This document shows positions 8,748 through 18,657 of a stretch of 64,000 bases of DNA, piece after piece. The translations under genes and the position numbers were made by a program. Under the pieces are notes generated by a model that was not told the origin of the DNA, searched no databases, and saw only the letters and a list, made by a program, of their open reading frames with translations. The stretch's first letter is position 1. The number at the start of each line of letters is the position of its first letter. Origin of the DNA: Sphingomonas albertensis (lineage in GTDB: Bacteria; Pseudomonadota; Alphaproteobacteria; Sphingomonadales; Sphingomonadaceae); contig NZ_JACONT010000009.1 in NCBI RefSeq assembly GCF_014358075.1, positions 1-64,000 of the forward strand, given 5' to 3'.

Positions 8748-10504
8748 CCCCTCCTCACGCCATGCCCCATGACGGGTCCGGTCACGACATGATCGAGCAT
8801 CCGCGGCCGCGCTTCGCGCCGTGGCTGGTCGAGCCGATGTTGCGCAACAAGGGCACCTATCTGAAGGTCGCTCTGGCGGCTGCGATGATCAATATCTTCG
8901 GGCTGATCACGTCGCTGTTCACGATGACGGTGTACGACCGCGTCGTCCCGAACAATGCGTTCTCCTCGCTGGTCGCGCTGTCGATCGGGCTCGCGATCGT
9001 CGTGGTGTTCGATTTCGTGCTGCGCGTACTGCGCGCCTATTTCACCGACCTGGCGGGCGCCGATATCGATCACGATATCGGTGGACGGGTGTTCCGCCGC
9101 CTGGTCGCGATCCGGCTCGACCAGAAAAAGGGATCGACCGGCGCGCTGACCGGCATGATGCGCGAGCTCGAGACGCTACGCGACTTTTTCGCGTCGGCCA
9201 CGATGACCGCGCTGGTCGACGTGCCGTTCATCGTCATCACATTGATCTTCATCGCCATCCTCGGCGGGGCGGTGGTGTGGGTGCCGCTGGCGGCGATCCC
9301 GATCGTCATTGGAGCAGGCTGGCTGACGCGACCCGCGCTCGATCGGTTGTCGGCGCGCTCGATGAGCGAAGGGCTGACCAAGCAGAGCGTGCTGGTCGAG
9401 ACCGTGGGCGCGCTCGAAATGGTCAAGACCAGCGGTGCGAGCAATTTGCTCGGCCAGCGCTGGAAAAGGGCCAACCAGCAGCATTCGGACAGCTCGACGC
9501 GCCAACGCCTGGTCTCGACGATCGCAACTACGGTCGCGGCGTCGGCGAACACGCTGGCCTATGCCGGTACCGTCGTCGTCGGCGTGTTCCTGATCGCCGA
9601 CCACAAGCTGACCACCGGTGCGCTGGTGGCCTGTTCGATCCTGTCGGGCCGCGCGGTGCAGCCGTTGGCGACGATCGCGGCGCTGCTGTCGCGGCTGTCG
9701 GCGACGCGCACGGCGTACAAGCAGATCGACGCAATGATGGAAACGGGGTCCGAGGAGCCGCGCGGCACCGCGCTCAAGCCCGCCCGCTTCGATGGTCGGA
9801 TCGAGTTGCGCGGGGTCTCGTTCCGCTATCCGGGCGCCGCGGAGAAGACGTTCGACGGGCTCGATCTGGTCATTCCGGCAGGGCAGCGCGTCGCGCTGCT
9901 CGGCAGGGTAGGATCGGGCAAATCGACGATCGCGCGCCTCATCCTCGGTCTTTACCAGCCGCAGGAGGGGCTGGTGATGATCGACGGCACCGACATCCGC
10001 CAATATGATCCACACGCGATGCGGTCGCTGGTCGGGACTGCGCTGCAGGAAAGCGTGCTGTTGAGCGGTTCGGTGCGCGAGAACATCACGCTCGGCCGCC
10101 CCGGCGTCGACGATGCCGAGATGCTGCGCGTCGCCGAGCTGACCGGCACGCATGGCTTTATGGGGCGGATCGCCAACGGCTATGACCTGATGCTCGCAGA
10201 TCGCGGCGAAGGCCTGTCGGGCGGCCAGCGCCAGTCGATCAGTCTCGCACGCGCGCTGGCCGGTCGTCCGCAGGTGCTGGTGTTCGACGAGCCCACCAGT
10301 GCGATGGACCAGACGACCGAAATGCAGCTGATCGATCGGCTTCAGGCCGAGTTGCAAGGCCGCACCTTCGTGCTCATCACGCACCGCCCTGCCCTCGTCC
10401 GGCTGGTCGACCGCATCGTCGTCGTCGAGGCGGGCAAGGTCGTCCAGGACGGACCGCGCGACGCCGTCCTGCAAGCGCTCCAGCGTCCCCGCAACGCGGC
10501 CTGA
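8744..10504 (+). CDS. Type I secretion ABC transporter (LapB-like)
   Basis: A 586-residue inner membrane exporter. A cytosolic N-terminus of about 35 residues leads into a six-helix membrane domain (about 40-310), then the ATPase domain. Motifs are Walker A GRVGSGKST, signature LSGGQRQSISLARAL, Walker B VLVFDEPTSAMD and switch His in LITHRP. It lacks a full C39-like domain, placing it among short type I secretion ATPases. It overlaps the TolC gene by 4 bp and lies 11 bp before the HlyD gene. Its substrates are most likely the RTX proteins at 12029-18361 and 25299-32072, which end in a shared secretion-type module. Confidence 0.92.
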   Translation: MTPPHAMPHDGSGHDMIEHPRPRFAPWLVEPMLRNKGTYLKVALAAAMINIFGLITSLFTMTVYDRVVPNNAFSSLVALSIGLAIVVVFDFVLRVLRAYFTDLAGADIDHDIGGRVFRRLVAIRLDQKKGSTGALTGMMRELETLRDFFASATMTALVDVPFIVITLIFIAILGGAVVWVPLAAIPIVIGAGWLTRPALDRLSARSMSEGLTKQSVLVETVGALEMVKTSGASNLLGQRWKRANQQHSDSSTRQRLVSTIATTVAASANTLAYAGTVVVGVFLIADHKLTTGALVACSILSGRAVQPLATIAALLSRLSATRTAYKQIDAMMETGSEEPRGTALKPARFDGRIELRGVSFRYPGAAEKTFDGLDLVIPAGQRVALLGRVGSGKSTIARLILGLYQPQEGLVMIDGTDIRQYDPHAMRSLVGTALQESVLLSGSVRENITLGRPGVDDAEMLRVAELTGTHGFMGRIANGYDLMLADRGEGLSGGQRQSISLARALAGRPQVLVFDEPTSAMDQTTEMQLIDRLQAELQGRTFVLITHRPALVRLVDRIVVVEAGKVVQDGPRDAVLQALQRPRNAA

Positions 10505-10515
10505 GTACGAAACCC

Positions 10516-11817
10516 ATGACCGACACGCATCTCGAAGACCTCGCCGATCGCATCAAGCCCAAGGCGGTATCGAACCTGCTGTTGTGGCTGATATTGGGCT
10601 TCATCGTCGCCTTTATCGTCTGGGCCAGCATCGTGAAGCTGGATCGCACCGTCCATGCGCCGGGTCGCGTCGTGCCGAGCAGCCGGTTGCAGGTGCTCAG
10701 CAATTTCGAAGGCGGTGTCGTCTCGGCGATCCTCGTCCATGTCGGCGATCTCGTGAAGCGCGGCCAGCCGCTCGTCCGGCTCGACCAGACCCAGGCGGGG
10801 GCGGAATTCGGCAGTAGCGAGATCACGGTCGGCGCGCTCAACGCCAAGATCGCCCGGTTGCAGGCGGAAATCGCCGGCCGTGAACCGGTCTATCCTGTGG
10901 CTGCCACGCCCGAGGTTGCGCAGCAGATCGGCATCGAACGCTCGCTCCACGCGGCACGCATGAGCGACCTCGCCAGCCTCAGCGCGGCCGGTGCCGCGCG
11001 CGCAGCCCAAGCCGAGCGTGCGGTCGCCGAAGCGCGATCGGCCTATGCCTCGCGGGTATCGGCACGCGATTCCGCGCAGCGTCAGCTCGAGATGATCCGT
11101 CCGCTCGTCCAGCGCGGGATCGAGCCGCAGCTGACGTTGATCCAACTGGAGAACAGTGCCGCGGTCGCGGGAACCGATGCCGCCCAGGCCTCGGCAGCGA
11201 TCGCCCGCGCGCAATCCGCCGTCGCCGAAGCGCGCGCAAGTCTTGCCCAGGTACGCAGTAGCTGGCGCGCGCAGGCGGGAACGGATCTGGCCGCCGCGCA
11301 ATCCGAGATGGCCTCGCGCCAGCGCTCGATGCCGGCGCTTGCCGCCAAGCTCGGGCGCGCGACGGTCGCCTCCCCGGTCGATGGTCGCGTCAACCGCGTG
11401 CTCGTGTCGACGGTCGGCAGCAGCATCGGCGCGGGCCAGCCGATCGTCGAAGTGGTGCCGAGCGCCGAGACGTTGACCGTGGAAGCGCTCGTCAGCCCCA
11501 AGGACATCGCTGCGGTGCGCATCGGTCAGCGCGCCCGGGTCAACATCACCGCGTATGAATCGGGCGTCTATGGCGGCATGGACGGCCGCGTCCTTACCAT
11601 CTCGCCCGACGCCACGCTCGAGGAACGCACCGGCGAGAGCCATTACACCGTGCGGGTACGCGCCGACGCGCAGAACTTCCGCGGCCCCGGAGGCCAGCGT
11701 CTGGTGATCGGTCCAGGCATGACGGCGGACGTGAACCTGATCGGCGATAAGCGATCGATCATGGCGTATATCCTGACGCCCTTCACCCGGCTGCGCGAAG
11801 AGGCGTTACGCGAATAA
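10516..11817 (+). CDS. HlyD-family periplasmic adaptor
   Basis: A 433-residue membrane fusion protein with one N-terminal transmembrane helix (about residues 20-41, LLLWLILGFIVAFIVWASIV), a lipoyl half-motif (APGRVVPSSRLQVLSNFEGG), a long Ala-rich coiled coil (about 120-275), the second lipoyl half (ATVASPVDGRVNRVLVSTVG) and a C-terminal beta-barrel ending before residue 433. It bridges the ABC protein and TolC in type I secretion. Third gene of the operon. About 210 bp separate it from the RTX gene downstream, so its substrate may have its own promoter. Confidence 0.92.
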   Translation: MTDTHLEDLADRIKPKAVSNLLLWLILGFIVAFIVWASIVKLDRTVHAPGRVVPSSRLQVLSNFEGGVVSAILVHVGDLVKRGQPLVRLDQTQAGAEFGSSEITVGALNAKIARLQAEIAGREPVYPVAATPEVAQQIGIERSLHAARMSDLASLSAAGAARAAQAERAVAEARSAYASRVSARDSAQRQLEMIRPLVQRGIEPQLTLIQLENSAAVAGTDAAQASAAIARAQSAVAEARASLAQVRSSWRAQAGTDLAAAQSEMASRQRSMPALAAKLGRATVASPVDGRVNRVLVSTVGSSIGAGQPIVEVVPSAETLTVEALVSPKDIAAVRIGQRARVNITAYESGVYGGMDGRVLTISPDATLEERTGESHYTVRVRADAQNFRGPGGQRLVIGPGMTADVNLIGDKRSIMAYILTPFTRLREEALRE

Positions 11818-11939
11818 CGTGATGGCGCCGCAATGATCGAAGGCGGCAGTCAGGTCATGGCGGCGAATACTTGGTGTGACAGCATTCTCGCGCGCGATTT
11901 GTCTTTCCTCCGCTGCCGAATCTGACACGTTCGTCATGG

Positions 11940-11957
11940 TGCCGTCATTTAACGGCA
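11940..11957 (+). promoter_or_regulatory. Small hairpin before the RTX nuclease gene
   Basis: TGCCGT (11940-11945) pairs perfectly with ACGGCA (11952-11957) around the loop CATTTA. It lies about 70 bp upstream of the GTG start at 12029 and has no T-run after it. It could be an operator or leader hairpin. Confidence 0.35.
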
Positions 11958-12028
11958 ATAGGTGCATGAAATTGCGAGATTTTGCGTACAGGGGCGCGAA
12001 TCGCGTGGCATAATCGGGGGGATCGGTC

Positions 12029-15000
12029 GTGGGTGCATTTACTGCAGGAAATGTCGTCGTTTATCGGGTCGGGTCGGGTGCCACCGCGCTGTCGAACGCA
12101 ACCGCCGCGGTGTTCCTCGACGAATATACCTCGGCCGGGACCTTGGTTCAGTCGATCGCGCTGCCGACCGTCGATACGACCCCCGGAGGGATCACCAATC
12201 AGACGCTGACCGCAATCGGCAACTCGGCGCTGGAAGGTCTTCTCACGCGCAGCGTCGACGGCCGTTTCCTCATGCTGACCGGCTACGACACCGCGGTCGC
12301 AACGACCAACGCCGCTGCGCTGTCGTCGGCAACCGGCCGCGTCGTCGGTCGCGTCGGCGTCGATGGTCTGGTCGACACGTCGACAGCGCTGGCGATCGGT
12401 TCGGGCAACGTGCGCGGCATCGCGAGCGACAACGGCGCGAGCTTCTACGTCAGCACGTCGACGACCGGCGTCTCCTACGGCACCTTCGGCAGCACGGCCG
12501 TGACGCAGCTCAACACCAGTGCGACCGGCCCCGTCAACGTGCGAGGCCTGAGCATCTATGACGGTCAGCTCTACGAAAGCTCGATGTCGGGCACGTTCCG
12601 GATCTCGACTGTCGGAACTGGCGCGCCGACGACCGCAGGGCAGACCATCACGACTATCGCGGGCGACGGCTCGGCGACGTCGCCCGGCGCAACCGCATCG
12701 GCGCCCGGCGCTTTCTTCTTCGCCGATCTCACCGCGGCGGTCGACGGCGTCGACACGCTGTATGTCGCCGACAGCCGGACGGGCGGCGGACTGTTCAAAT
12801 ATTCGCTGGTCGGGGGGCTGTGGACCTCGAACGGCTCGATCGTCGACAGCGGGCTGACAGGGCTCACCGGATCGGTCAGTGGCAGCACCGTGACGCTGTT
12901 CGGCACGACCGCGACCGCGCTCGACCTGTTCAGTGATGCGACCGGCTATAACGGCGTCCTGACGGGGGGCAGCACACGCCTCGCCACCGCCGCGACCAAT
13001 ACCGCCTTTCGCGGCGTCGCGTTCGCACCGCAGGCAGCTCCGGTCGCGAACGAGACGATCGCGCTGCAGACGACGACGGTCAGCCAGAGCGAAGGCACCG
13101 GCACCGACACCGTTTACTCTTTCACGCTGACCCGGACCGGCAGCACCGCCGCGGCTGCCACGGTGACCTATGCGGTCGTCGCGGGCGGCACCGCGGATGC
13201 GGCCGATTTTGTCGGTGCGACGACCAACACTGCGATTTTCGCGGCAGGGCAAAGCAGCACGACGGTGACGATCACGGTCGCGGGCGACACGCTGACGGAG
13301 ACCGACGAGACGTTCGTGCTTGCCCTGTCCTCCCCCAGCGCCGGCTATGACGTCAGCCCGGCCACGCTGACGAACACGGTCCTGAACGACGATTCAGCGT
13401 TCGCGATCGCCGCGGGCAGCGCCAGCGAAGCGACCGGCAGCATCCCGTTGATCGTCACGCGCACCGGCGATCTCAGCCAGGCCGCGACCCTGTCCTATGC
13501 GGTGTCGCTCGGGAGCAGCGACACCGCCCTGGCGAATGATTTCGCGGGCGGAACGCTGCCTGCGGGCCAGGTGACGTTTGCCGCCAATGCCGCCACGGCC
13601 ACCATCCTGGTGCCGGTCGACAACGACGCCGTGAGCGAACCCGACGAGACCTTCACCGTCACGCTGTCGGGCGCCGGCGCGGGCCAGACGATCACCACCG
13701 CGACCGCGACCGGCACGATCCTGAACGACGATTTGCCCGGGCTGTCGATCGCCAACGCCTCGATCATCGAGGGTGATGCAGGCACGAGCGTGCTGGTCTT
13801 CACGGTGACCGCCAGCGCGCCTGCTCCGACCGGCGGGATCAGTTTCCAGGCGGCGACGTCGGACGGCACGGCGTCTGCGGGCAGCGACTATGTCGCGCTG
13901 GCGGGCAATTTCACGATCGCGGCCGGCGCTACCAGCACCACCGTGAGCGTCGTGATCAACGGCGATACGGTGTTCGAGCGCAACGAAACGCTGCTGGTGA
14001 CGCTGACCAACCCGACCAATGCGATCATCGCAGGTGGCCCGGCGATCGGCACGATCGCCAATGACGACGCGGTACCCGCGACCGCATCGATCTTCACGAC
14101 CAATTTTGCAGATTTTGCCGCATCGGGCTTCACCCCCAACGCCGCAGCGAGCAGCGGACAGCTCGACTCCAACGTCTGGCGCGTCGTCGGCCTATCGGAC
14201 CAGACCAACCCGGCATACGGCTTCACCGGCGCATCGGGGGGCGATTTTGGTCGTGGCCTGATCAGCGGCGATCCCGTGACCGCGGGCGTCTACACCCCGG
14301 TCAACGACCGTGCGCTGATCCTCCAGCCGACCGGTGCCGAGCTCGAAGCGGGCGGCTTCATCGAGGCGCGCATCCAGAACACGAGCGGCGCGACCGCGAC
14401 CAGCTTCGACATCGGGTTCGACTGGGCGTATCGCAACAATGCGACGCGCGGCGAGAACATGCAGCTCGCCTATTCGACCGACGGCACGACCTTCACGAGC
14501 GTGGCCGCGGCCAGCTTCACGACCCCGACGGCGATCGACAACACCACCGCCACTTTCACCACCCAGAACGAACAGGTCAGCATCGCCGGCACGGTCGCCG
14601 ATGGCGGCTATCTCTATCTGCGCTGGATCCATGTCTCGTCGGTCGGCAGCGGCAGCCGTGACGAAGTGGGGATCGACAATGTTTCGGTCACCGCGCGGCT
14701 GAGCACCGATCCCACCGCGGCGATCAGCAACATCAGCCTTCTCGAGGGCGATGGCGGCGCCACCGCCGCGGTCTTCACGGTCACGCGTTCCAGCGGCGTC
14801 GGTACCGCGAGCGTCAGCTACGCCACGGCGAACGGCACCGCGCAGGCAGGCAGCGACTATGTCGCGCAGACCGGCACGGTCAATTTTGCGGCCGGCGAGA
14901 CGAGCAAGACGATCACGATCCTCGTCAACGGCGACAGGGTCAACGAAGCGAACGAGACCTTCGTCGTCAACCTGACCAACCCGGTCGGCTTCGTCGTTCC

Positions 15001-18000
15001 CGCCCCAAGCGCGACCGCGACGATCCTCAACGACGATACCGGCCCGATCGCGATCTACGATATCCAGGGGCTCGGCCACCGCTCGCTGTTCACCGGCCAG
15101 GTCGTCGCTACCAGCGGCATCGTCACCTCGGTCCGCAGCAACGGCTTCTACATCCAGGATCCTAACGGCGACGGCAATGACGGCACGTCGGACGCGATCT
15201 TCGTCTCGACCGGCACCACCCCGCCGACGGTCTCCGTCGGCAATGCGATCACGCTGTCGGGCACGGTCGCCGAATTCGCGTCGGCGACGACCAACCTGAC
15301 GATCACGCAACTGAACAGCCCGACCGCGATCACCGTCACCAACCCATCAGTCGCGCTGCCGGCCGCGGTGCTGATTACAACCGACGGCACCGGTCGCGCG
15401 CCGCCCACCCAGGTGATCGATGACGATCGTCTCACCAGCTACGATCCGACCACCGACGGCGCCGATTTCTATGAATCGCTCGAGGGAATGCGCGTCACCG
15501 TCCGCGGGCCGCGGGTCGTCGCCGATACCAATGCCAATGGCGAGACCTATGTCGTCGCGTCGCTGGGCGTGGGCGCTACGGGGCTGAACAGCCGGGGCGG
15601 CATGACGATCTCGGCGGGCGACGTGAACCCCGAGACGATCAAGATCTATCAGGGCACATCGGCCGCGGGCGCCTATCATCAGGGCGACACGCTGAACGAC
15701 GTCACGGGCATCGTGAACTATTTCGGGGGCGAATACGAGGTCGACCCCACCGGCCCGGTCAGTGCCGCGACCACCGCGACGCCCCTGCCCCGCGAGACGA
15801 CCACTCTGGTCGGGACGGCATCGGGGCTGAGCTATGCCAGCTTCAACCTGGAGAACCTGTCGCCCGTGGCCACGCGGGCAACCGGCGATACCGACGCGAC
15901 CTATGCGGTCAAGCAGGCGGCCGTCGATGCGCGGTTTACGATCCACGCCAACGAGGTCGTCAACGCGCTGCACAATCCCGACATCATCGGCGTGCAGGAG
16001 GTCCAGGACGCCGATGGCGAGAATGCCGGCACCGACCTGTCGGGCGCTGCGACCGCGCAGAAGCTGATCGACGCGATCGCCGCGGCGGGCGGCGCGACCT
16101 ATCGCTATGTCGAGGTCGCGCCGACCGCGACCAACATCAGCGGCGGGGCGCCCAACGGCAACATCCGTAACGGCTTCCTCTTCAACACCGAGCGGGTGAG
16201 CTATGTCGAGGGATCGGCGACCGCGATCCAGGCCGACGCTTATAACGGTACGCGCAAGCCCGCCGTGGCCGATTTCGTGTTCAACGGTCAGGTGTTCACC
16301 GCGATCGACATGCACTCGACCTCGCGCGGCGGGTCGGACGCACTGTACGGCGCGAACCAGCCTCCCAACAATGCCGGCGACGCCGCCCGCACCGCGCAGG
16401 CGACCGCGGCCAAGGCCTATGTCGATGCGATCCTTGCGCGCGATCCGTCGCACCAGTTCGTCGTCAATGGCGACTTCAATGGATTCTACTACGAAACCGC
16501 GCTGCAGACGCTGGCACCCGCGGGCAACACCGGCGCGCTGTCGAACCTGATCTACAAACTGCCGGTCGAAGAGCGGTACACCTATTATTTCGACGGCTAT
16601 TACCAGTCGTTCGACAACATCATCGTCTCGACCGGCCTGTATGCCGGCTCGAGCTTCGACATCGTCCACTATAATGCGGGCTATAATGACGGGCTGTCGA
16701 CGACCGATCACGACCAGGCGCTGGCGCTGATCGGGATCGTGCGGAGCGGCACCGGTCCGGCCGTTGCGGTCGCCGACGGGTTCGCGATCACAGCGATCTC
16801 GGTCTATGGCGGCACCGTGCTCGCCAACGACACCGGTGGTGATGCGTCGCTCAGCGTCATCGCGCTGAACGGCAGCGCGGCCGGGGTCGGTCAGGCCGTG
16901 CGCCTCTCGTCGGGTGCACTCGTCACGCTGCTGTCGGGGGGTACCTTCGCTTATAATCCCGACGGCGCGTTCAGCGCGCTGGCGGCGGGCGCGACGACCA
17001 CCGACAGCTTCACCTACACCATCAGTGGCGGGTCGACCGCGACCGCGACGATCACGATCGGCGGGGTCGCGACCCCTGCCCCGGATGGGGCCGGCCATAT
17101 CCTCGGGACCGCCGGCAACGACACGTATGGCGGCACGCAGGGCACCGATTATTTCGATCTGTCGAATGGCGGCGTCGATCGCGTGAGTGCTGGAGCCGGG
17201 GCGGATGCGTTCTTCGTCGGCGCGACGCTGACCGGTGCAGACCGTATCGACGGCGGATCGGGCAGCGATCAGGTCGGCCTGCAGGGTGACTATACCGGCG
17301 CCAATCGATTGGTGCTGACCGCCACCACGCTGAACGACGTCGAGGTTCTCGCTGCTCTGTCGGGCTTCAGCTACGATATCGTCCTCAACGACGGCGTCAT
17401 CGGCGCTGCGGGCGGTTTCACGGTGTTCGGGACCAATCTGGCGGCGGGCGATGCGTTTACGGTCGACGGGTCCGCCGTCACGTCGGGATCGCTGACGCTG
17501 TATGGTGGTCTAGGTGTCGACACTTTGACTGGGGGCGCGGGTAATGACGGCTTCCTGTTCGGGGCGGATCGTTGGAGCGCGGCCGATGTCGTGGTCGGGG
17601 GCGCCGGTAACGATCAGCTGGCGCTCGACGGCGACTATACCATCACGCTCGACAGCCGTGCCGGTGTCGAGACGGTGGCGTTGCTCGCAGGTCCGGCACA
17701 GCCCGGCAATGCCGCGAACGACTATGTCATCACCATCGCCGACAGCTTCGTTACCGGGGCCGCGACCAAGACGGTCTGGGGGCTGCCGGTCACGACCGAT
17801 CTGGTCGTCGACGGACGCGCGGTCGCGCAGGGCAATCTGAACATCTTTGGTGGATCGGGCAACGACACGCTGACGGGTGGCAGCGGCAACGACCTGCTGT
17901 TCGGCGGAGCCGGTCGCGACACGCTGGCCGGCGGGGCGGGCAACGACGTCTTCGTCTACAATGCCGCCAGCGAGTCCTCGAGCACGGGATACGACACGCT

Positions 18001-18361
18001 GGTCGGTTTCACCCGTGGTGCAGACGTCGTCCAGGCCGCGGGCATCGTTCGCAACACCTATGGCACCGATGTCACCGGCCGGCTTGACGATGCGAGCTTC
18101 GACACCGATCTCGGCAACGCGGTACGCGGCAGCCTGACCAGCGGGTCGGCGGTGTTCTTCAACGCCAACGCCGGCAATCATCAGGGCGAGACGTTCCTGG
18201 TGGTCGATGCCAACGGGATCGATGGCTATCAGGCCGGACAGGATCTTGTCATGCAGATCGTCCCACCCGCCGCGTTCCAGATGGCCGCGGCACCAGTCGA
18301 AATGATCGCTCCCCACTCGATGATGCTGGACCTCGTTGCGGTCCACCTGCCTATCGGCTGA
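12029..18361 (+). CDS. Giant RTX protein with Calx-beta repeats and ExeM/NucH-like nuclease domain
   Basis: A 2110-residue protein without a Sec signal, consistent with type I secretion. Reading from the N-terminus: a beta-propeller-like region (about 1-335); three Calx-beta domains (about 340-680, each ending near ILNDD or IANDD); a beta-sandwich (about 690-890); a fourth Calx-beta domain (about 895-1005); an OB-like region (about 1010-1130); and an endonuclease/exonuclease/phosphatase domain (about 1265-1575) with NLENL, GVQEVQD, VNGDFNGF and TDHDQAL, the usual metal and catalytic positions. A VCBS-like domain (about 1580-1680) and RTX nonapeptides (GGSGNDTLTGG type) close the protein. The GTG start follows GGGGGGATCGGTC. 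An extracellular DNase is the best inference, with DNA as nutrient or biofilm component as the target. It lies just downstream of the exporter operon. Confidence 0.9.
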   Translation: MGAFTAGNVVVYRVGSGATALSNATAAVFLDEYTSAGTLVQSIALPTVDTTPGGITNQTLTAIGNSALEGLLTRSVDGRFLMLTGYDTAVATTNAAALSSATGRVVGRVGVDGLVDTSTALAIGSGNVRGIASDNGASFYVSTSTTGVSYGTFGSTAVTQLNTSATGPVNVRGLSIYDGQLYESSMSGTFRISTVGTGAPTTAGQTITTIAGDGSATSPGATASAPGAFFFADLTAAVDGVDTLYVADSRTGGGLFKYSLVGGLWTSNGSIVDSGLTGLTGSVSGSTVTLFGTTATALDLFSDATGYNGVLTGGSTRLATAATNTAFRGVAFAPQAAPVANETIALQTTTVSQSEGTGTDTVYSFTLTRTGSTAAAATVTYAVVAGGTADAADFVGATTNTAIFAAGQSSTTVTITVAGDTLTETDETFVLALSSPSAGYDVSPATLTNTVLNDDSAFAIAAGSASEATGSIPLIVTRTGDLSQAATLSYAVSLGSSDTALANDFAGGTLPAGQVTFAANAATATILVPVDNDAVSEPDETFTVTLSGAGAGQTITTATATGTILNDDLPGLSIANASIIEGDAGTSVLVFTVTASAPAPTGGISFQAATSDGTASAGSDYVALAGNFTIAAGATSTTVSVVINGDTVFERNETLLVTLTNPTNAIIAGGPAIGTIANDDAVPATASIFTTNFADFAASGFTPNAAASSGQLDSNVWRVVGLSDQTNPAYGFTGASGGDFGRGLISGDPVTAGVYTPVNDRALILQPTGAELEAGGFIEARIQNTSGATATSFDIGFDWAYRNNATRGENMQLAYSTDGTTFTSVAAASFTTPTAIDNTTATFTTQNEQVSIAGTVADGGYLYLRWIHVSSVGSGSRDEVGIDNVSVTARLSTDPTAAISNISLLEGDGGATAAVFTVTRSSGVGTASVSYATANGTAQAGSDYVAQTGTVNFAAGETSKTITILVNGDRVNEANETFVVNLTNPVGFVVPAPSATATILNDDTGPIAIYDIQGLGHRSLFTGQVVATSGIVTSVRSNGFYIQDPNGDGNDGTSDAIFVSTGTTPPTVSVGNAITLSGTVAEFASATTNLTITQLNSPTAITVTNPSVALPAAVLITTDGTGRAPPTQVIDDDRLTSYDPTTDGADFYESLEGMRVTVRGPRVVADTNANGETYVVASLGVGATGLNSRGGMTISAGDVNPETIKIYQGTSAAGAYHQGDTLNDVTGIVNYFGGEYEVDPTGPVSAATTATPLPRETTTLVGTASGLSYASFNLENLSPVATRATGDTDATYAVKQAAVDARFTIHANEVVNALHNPDIIGVQEVQDADGENAGTDLSGAATAQKLIDAIAAAGGATYRYVEVAPTATNISGGAPNGNIRNGFLFNTERVSYVEGSATAIQADAYNGTRKPAVADFVFNGQVFTAIDMHSTSRGGSDALYGANQPPNNAGDAARTAQATAAKAYVDAILARDPSHQFVVNGDFNGFYYETALQTLAPAGNTGALSNLIYKLPVEERYTYYFDGYYQSFDNIIVSTGLYAGSSFDIVHYNAGYNDGLSTTDHDQALALIGIVRSGTGPAVAVADGFAITAISVYGGTVLANDTGGDASLSVIALNGSAAGVGQAVRLSSGALVTLLSGGTFAYNPDGAFSALAAGATTTDSFTYTISGGSTATATITIGGVATPAPDGAGHILGTAGNDTYGGTQGTDYFDLSNGGVDRVSAGAGADAFFVGATLTGADRIDGGSGSDQVGLQGDYTGANRLVLTATTLNDVEVLAALSGFSYDIVLNDGVIGAAGGFTVFGTNLAAGDAFTVDGSAVTSGSLTLYGGLGVDTLTGGAGNDGFLFGADRWSAADVVVGGAGNDQLALDGDYTITLDSRAGVETVALLAGPAQPGNAANDYVITIADSFVTGAATKTVWGLPVTTDLVVDGRAVAQGNLNIFGGSGNDTLTGGSGNDLLFGGAGRDTLAGGAGNDVFVYNAASESSSTGYDTLVGFTRGADVVQAAGIVRNTYGTDVTGRLDDASFDTDLGNAVRGSLTSGSAVFFNANAGNHQGETFLVVDANGIDGYQAGQDLVMQIVPPAAFQMAAAPVEMIAPHSMMLDLVAVHLPIG

Positions 18362-18491
18362 TTCGGCTTCGAAGGTCTACTGCTGTCGGGTGCCAACGAC
18401 CGTAGTAGCGACGTCGCGGGGGACCGTGGGAGCAGGGATCATGGCAGGTTGAATGCTCACGGCGTCATGGTGCAAACCACGCGATAGGGAC

Positions 18492-18601
18492 TGACCTGCT
18501 CCCCGTTTTCAGGCCGCTGATAACTTAGCTTCGGTGTCCATATGCCCCTGCCGGGGGCGGTTCGTAAACTCGGCGGGTGCCATCCCGCCAAGGCTGCTTT
18601 G
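18492..18601 (-). mobile_element. 3' remnant of an IS3-family element
   Basis: On minus, a frame ending at 18509 reads QSSLGGMAPAEFTNRPRQG then HMDTEAKLSAA and stop. This is the C-terminal tail typical of IS3-family OrfB transposases (SSLGGxTPAEF). Just beyond the stop, TGACCTGCTCCCC (from 18492) looks like the terminal inverted repeat. Nothing upstream of about 18601 matches a transposase, so the rest of the element is gone. It abuts the 3' end of the asparagine-synthetase-like gene and marks a past rearrangement. Confidence 0.75.
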
Positions 18602-18657
18602 CGGACATTCTCGGGCCCGACCTGCCGCCCAACTTTCGGCATTCGTCAATCCCGCCC

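Noticed and set aside
15347-17098. A 583-codon open frame on minus opposite the nuclease-type RTX gene
   Set aside because: Antisense shadow of a gene with strong domain evidence; composition is Arg/Gly/Asp-rich without motifs.
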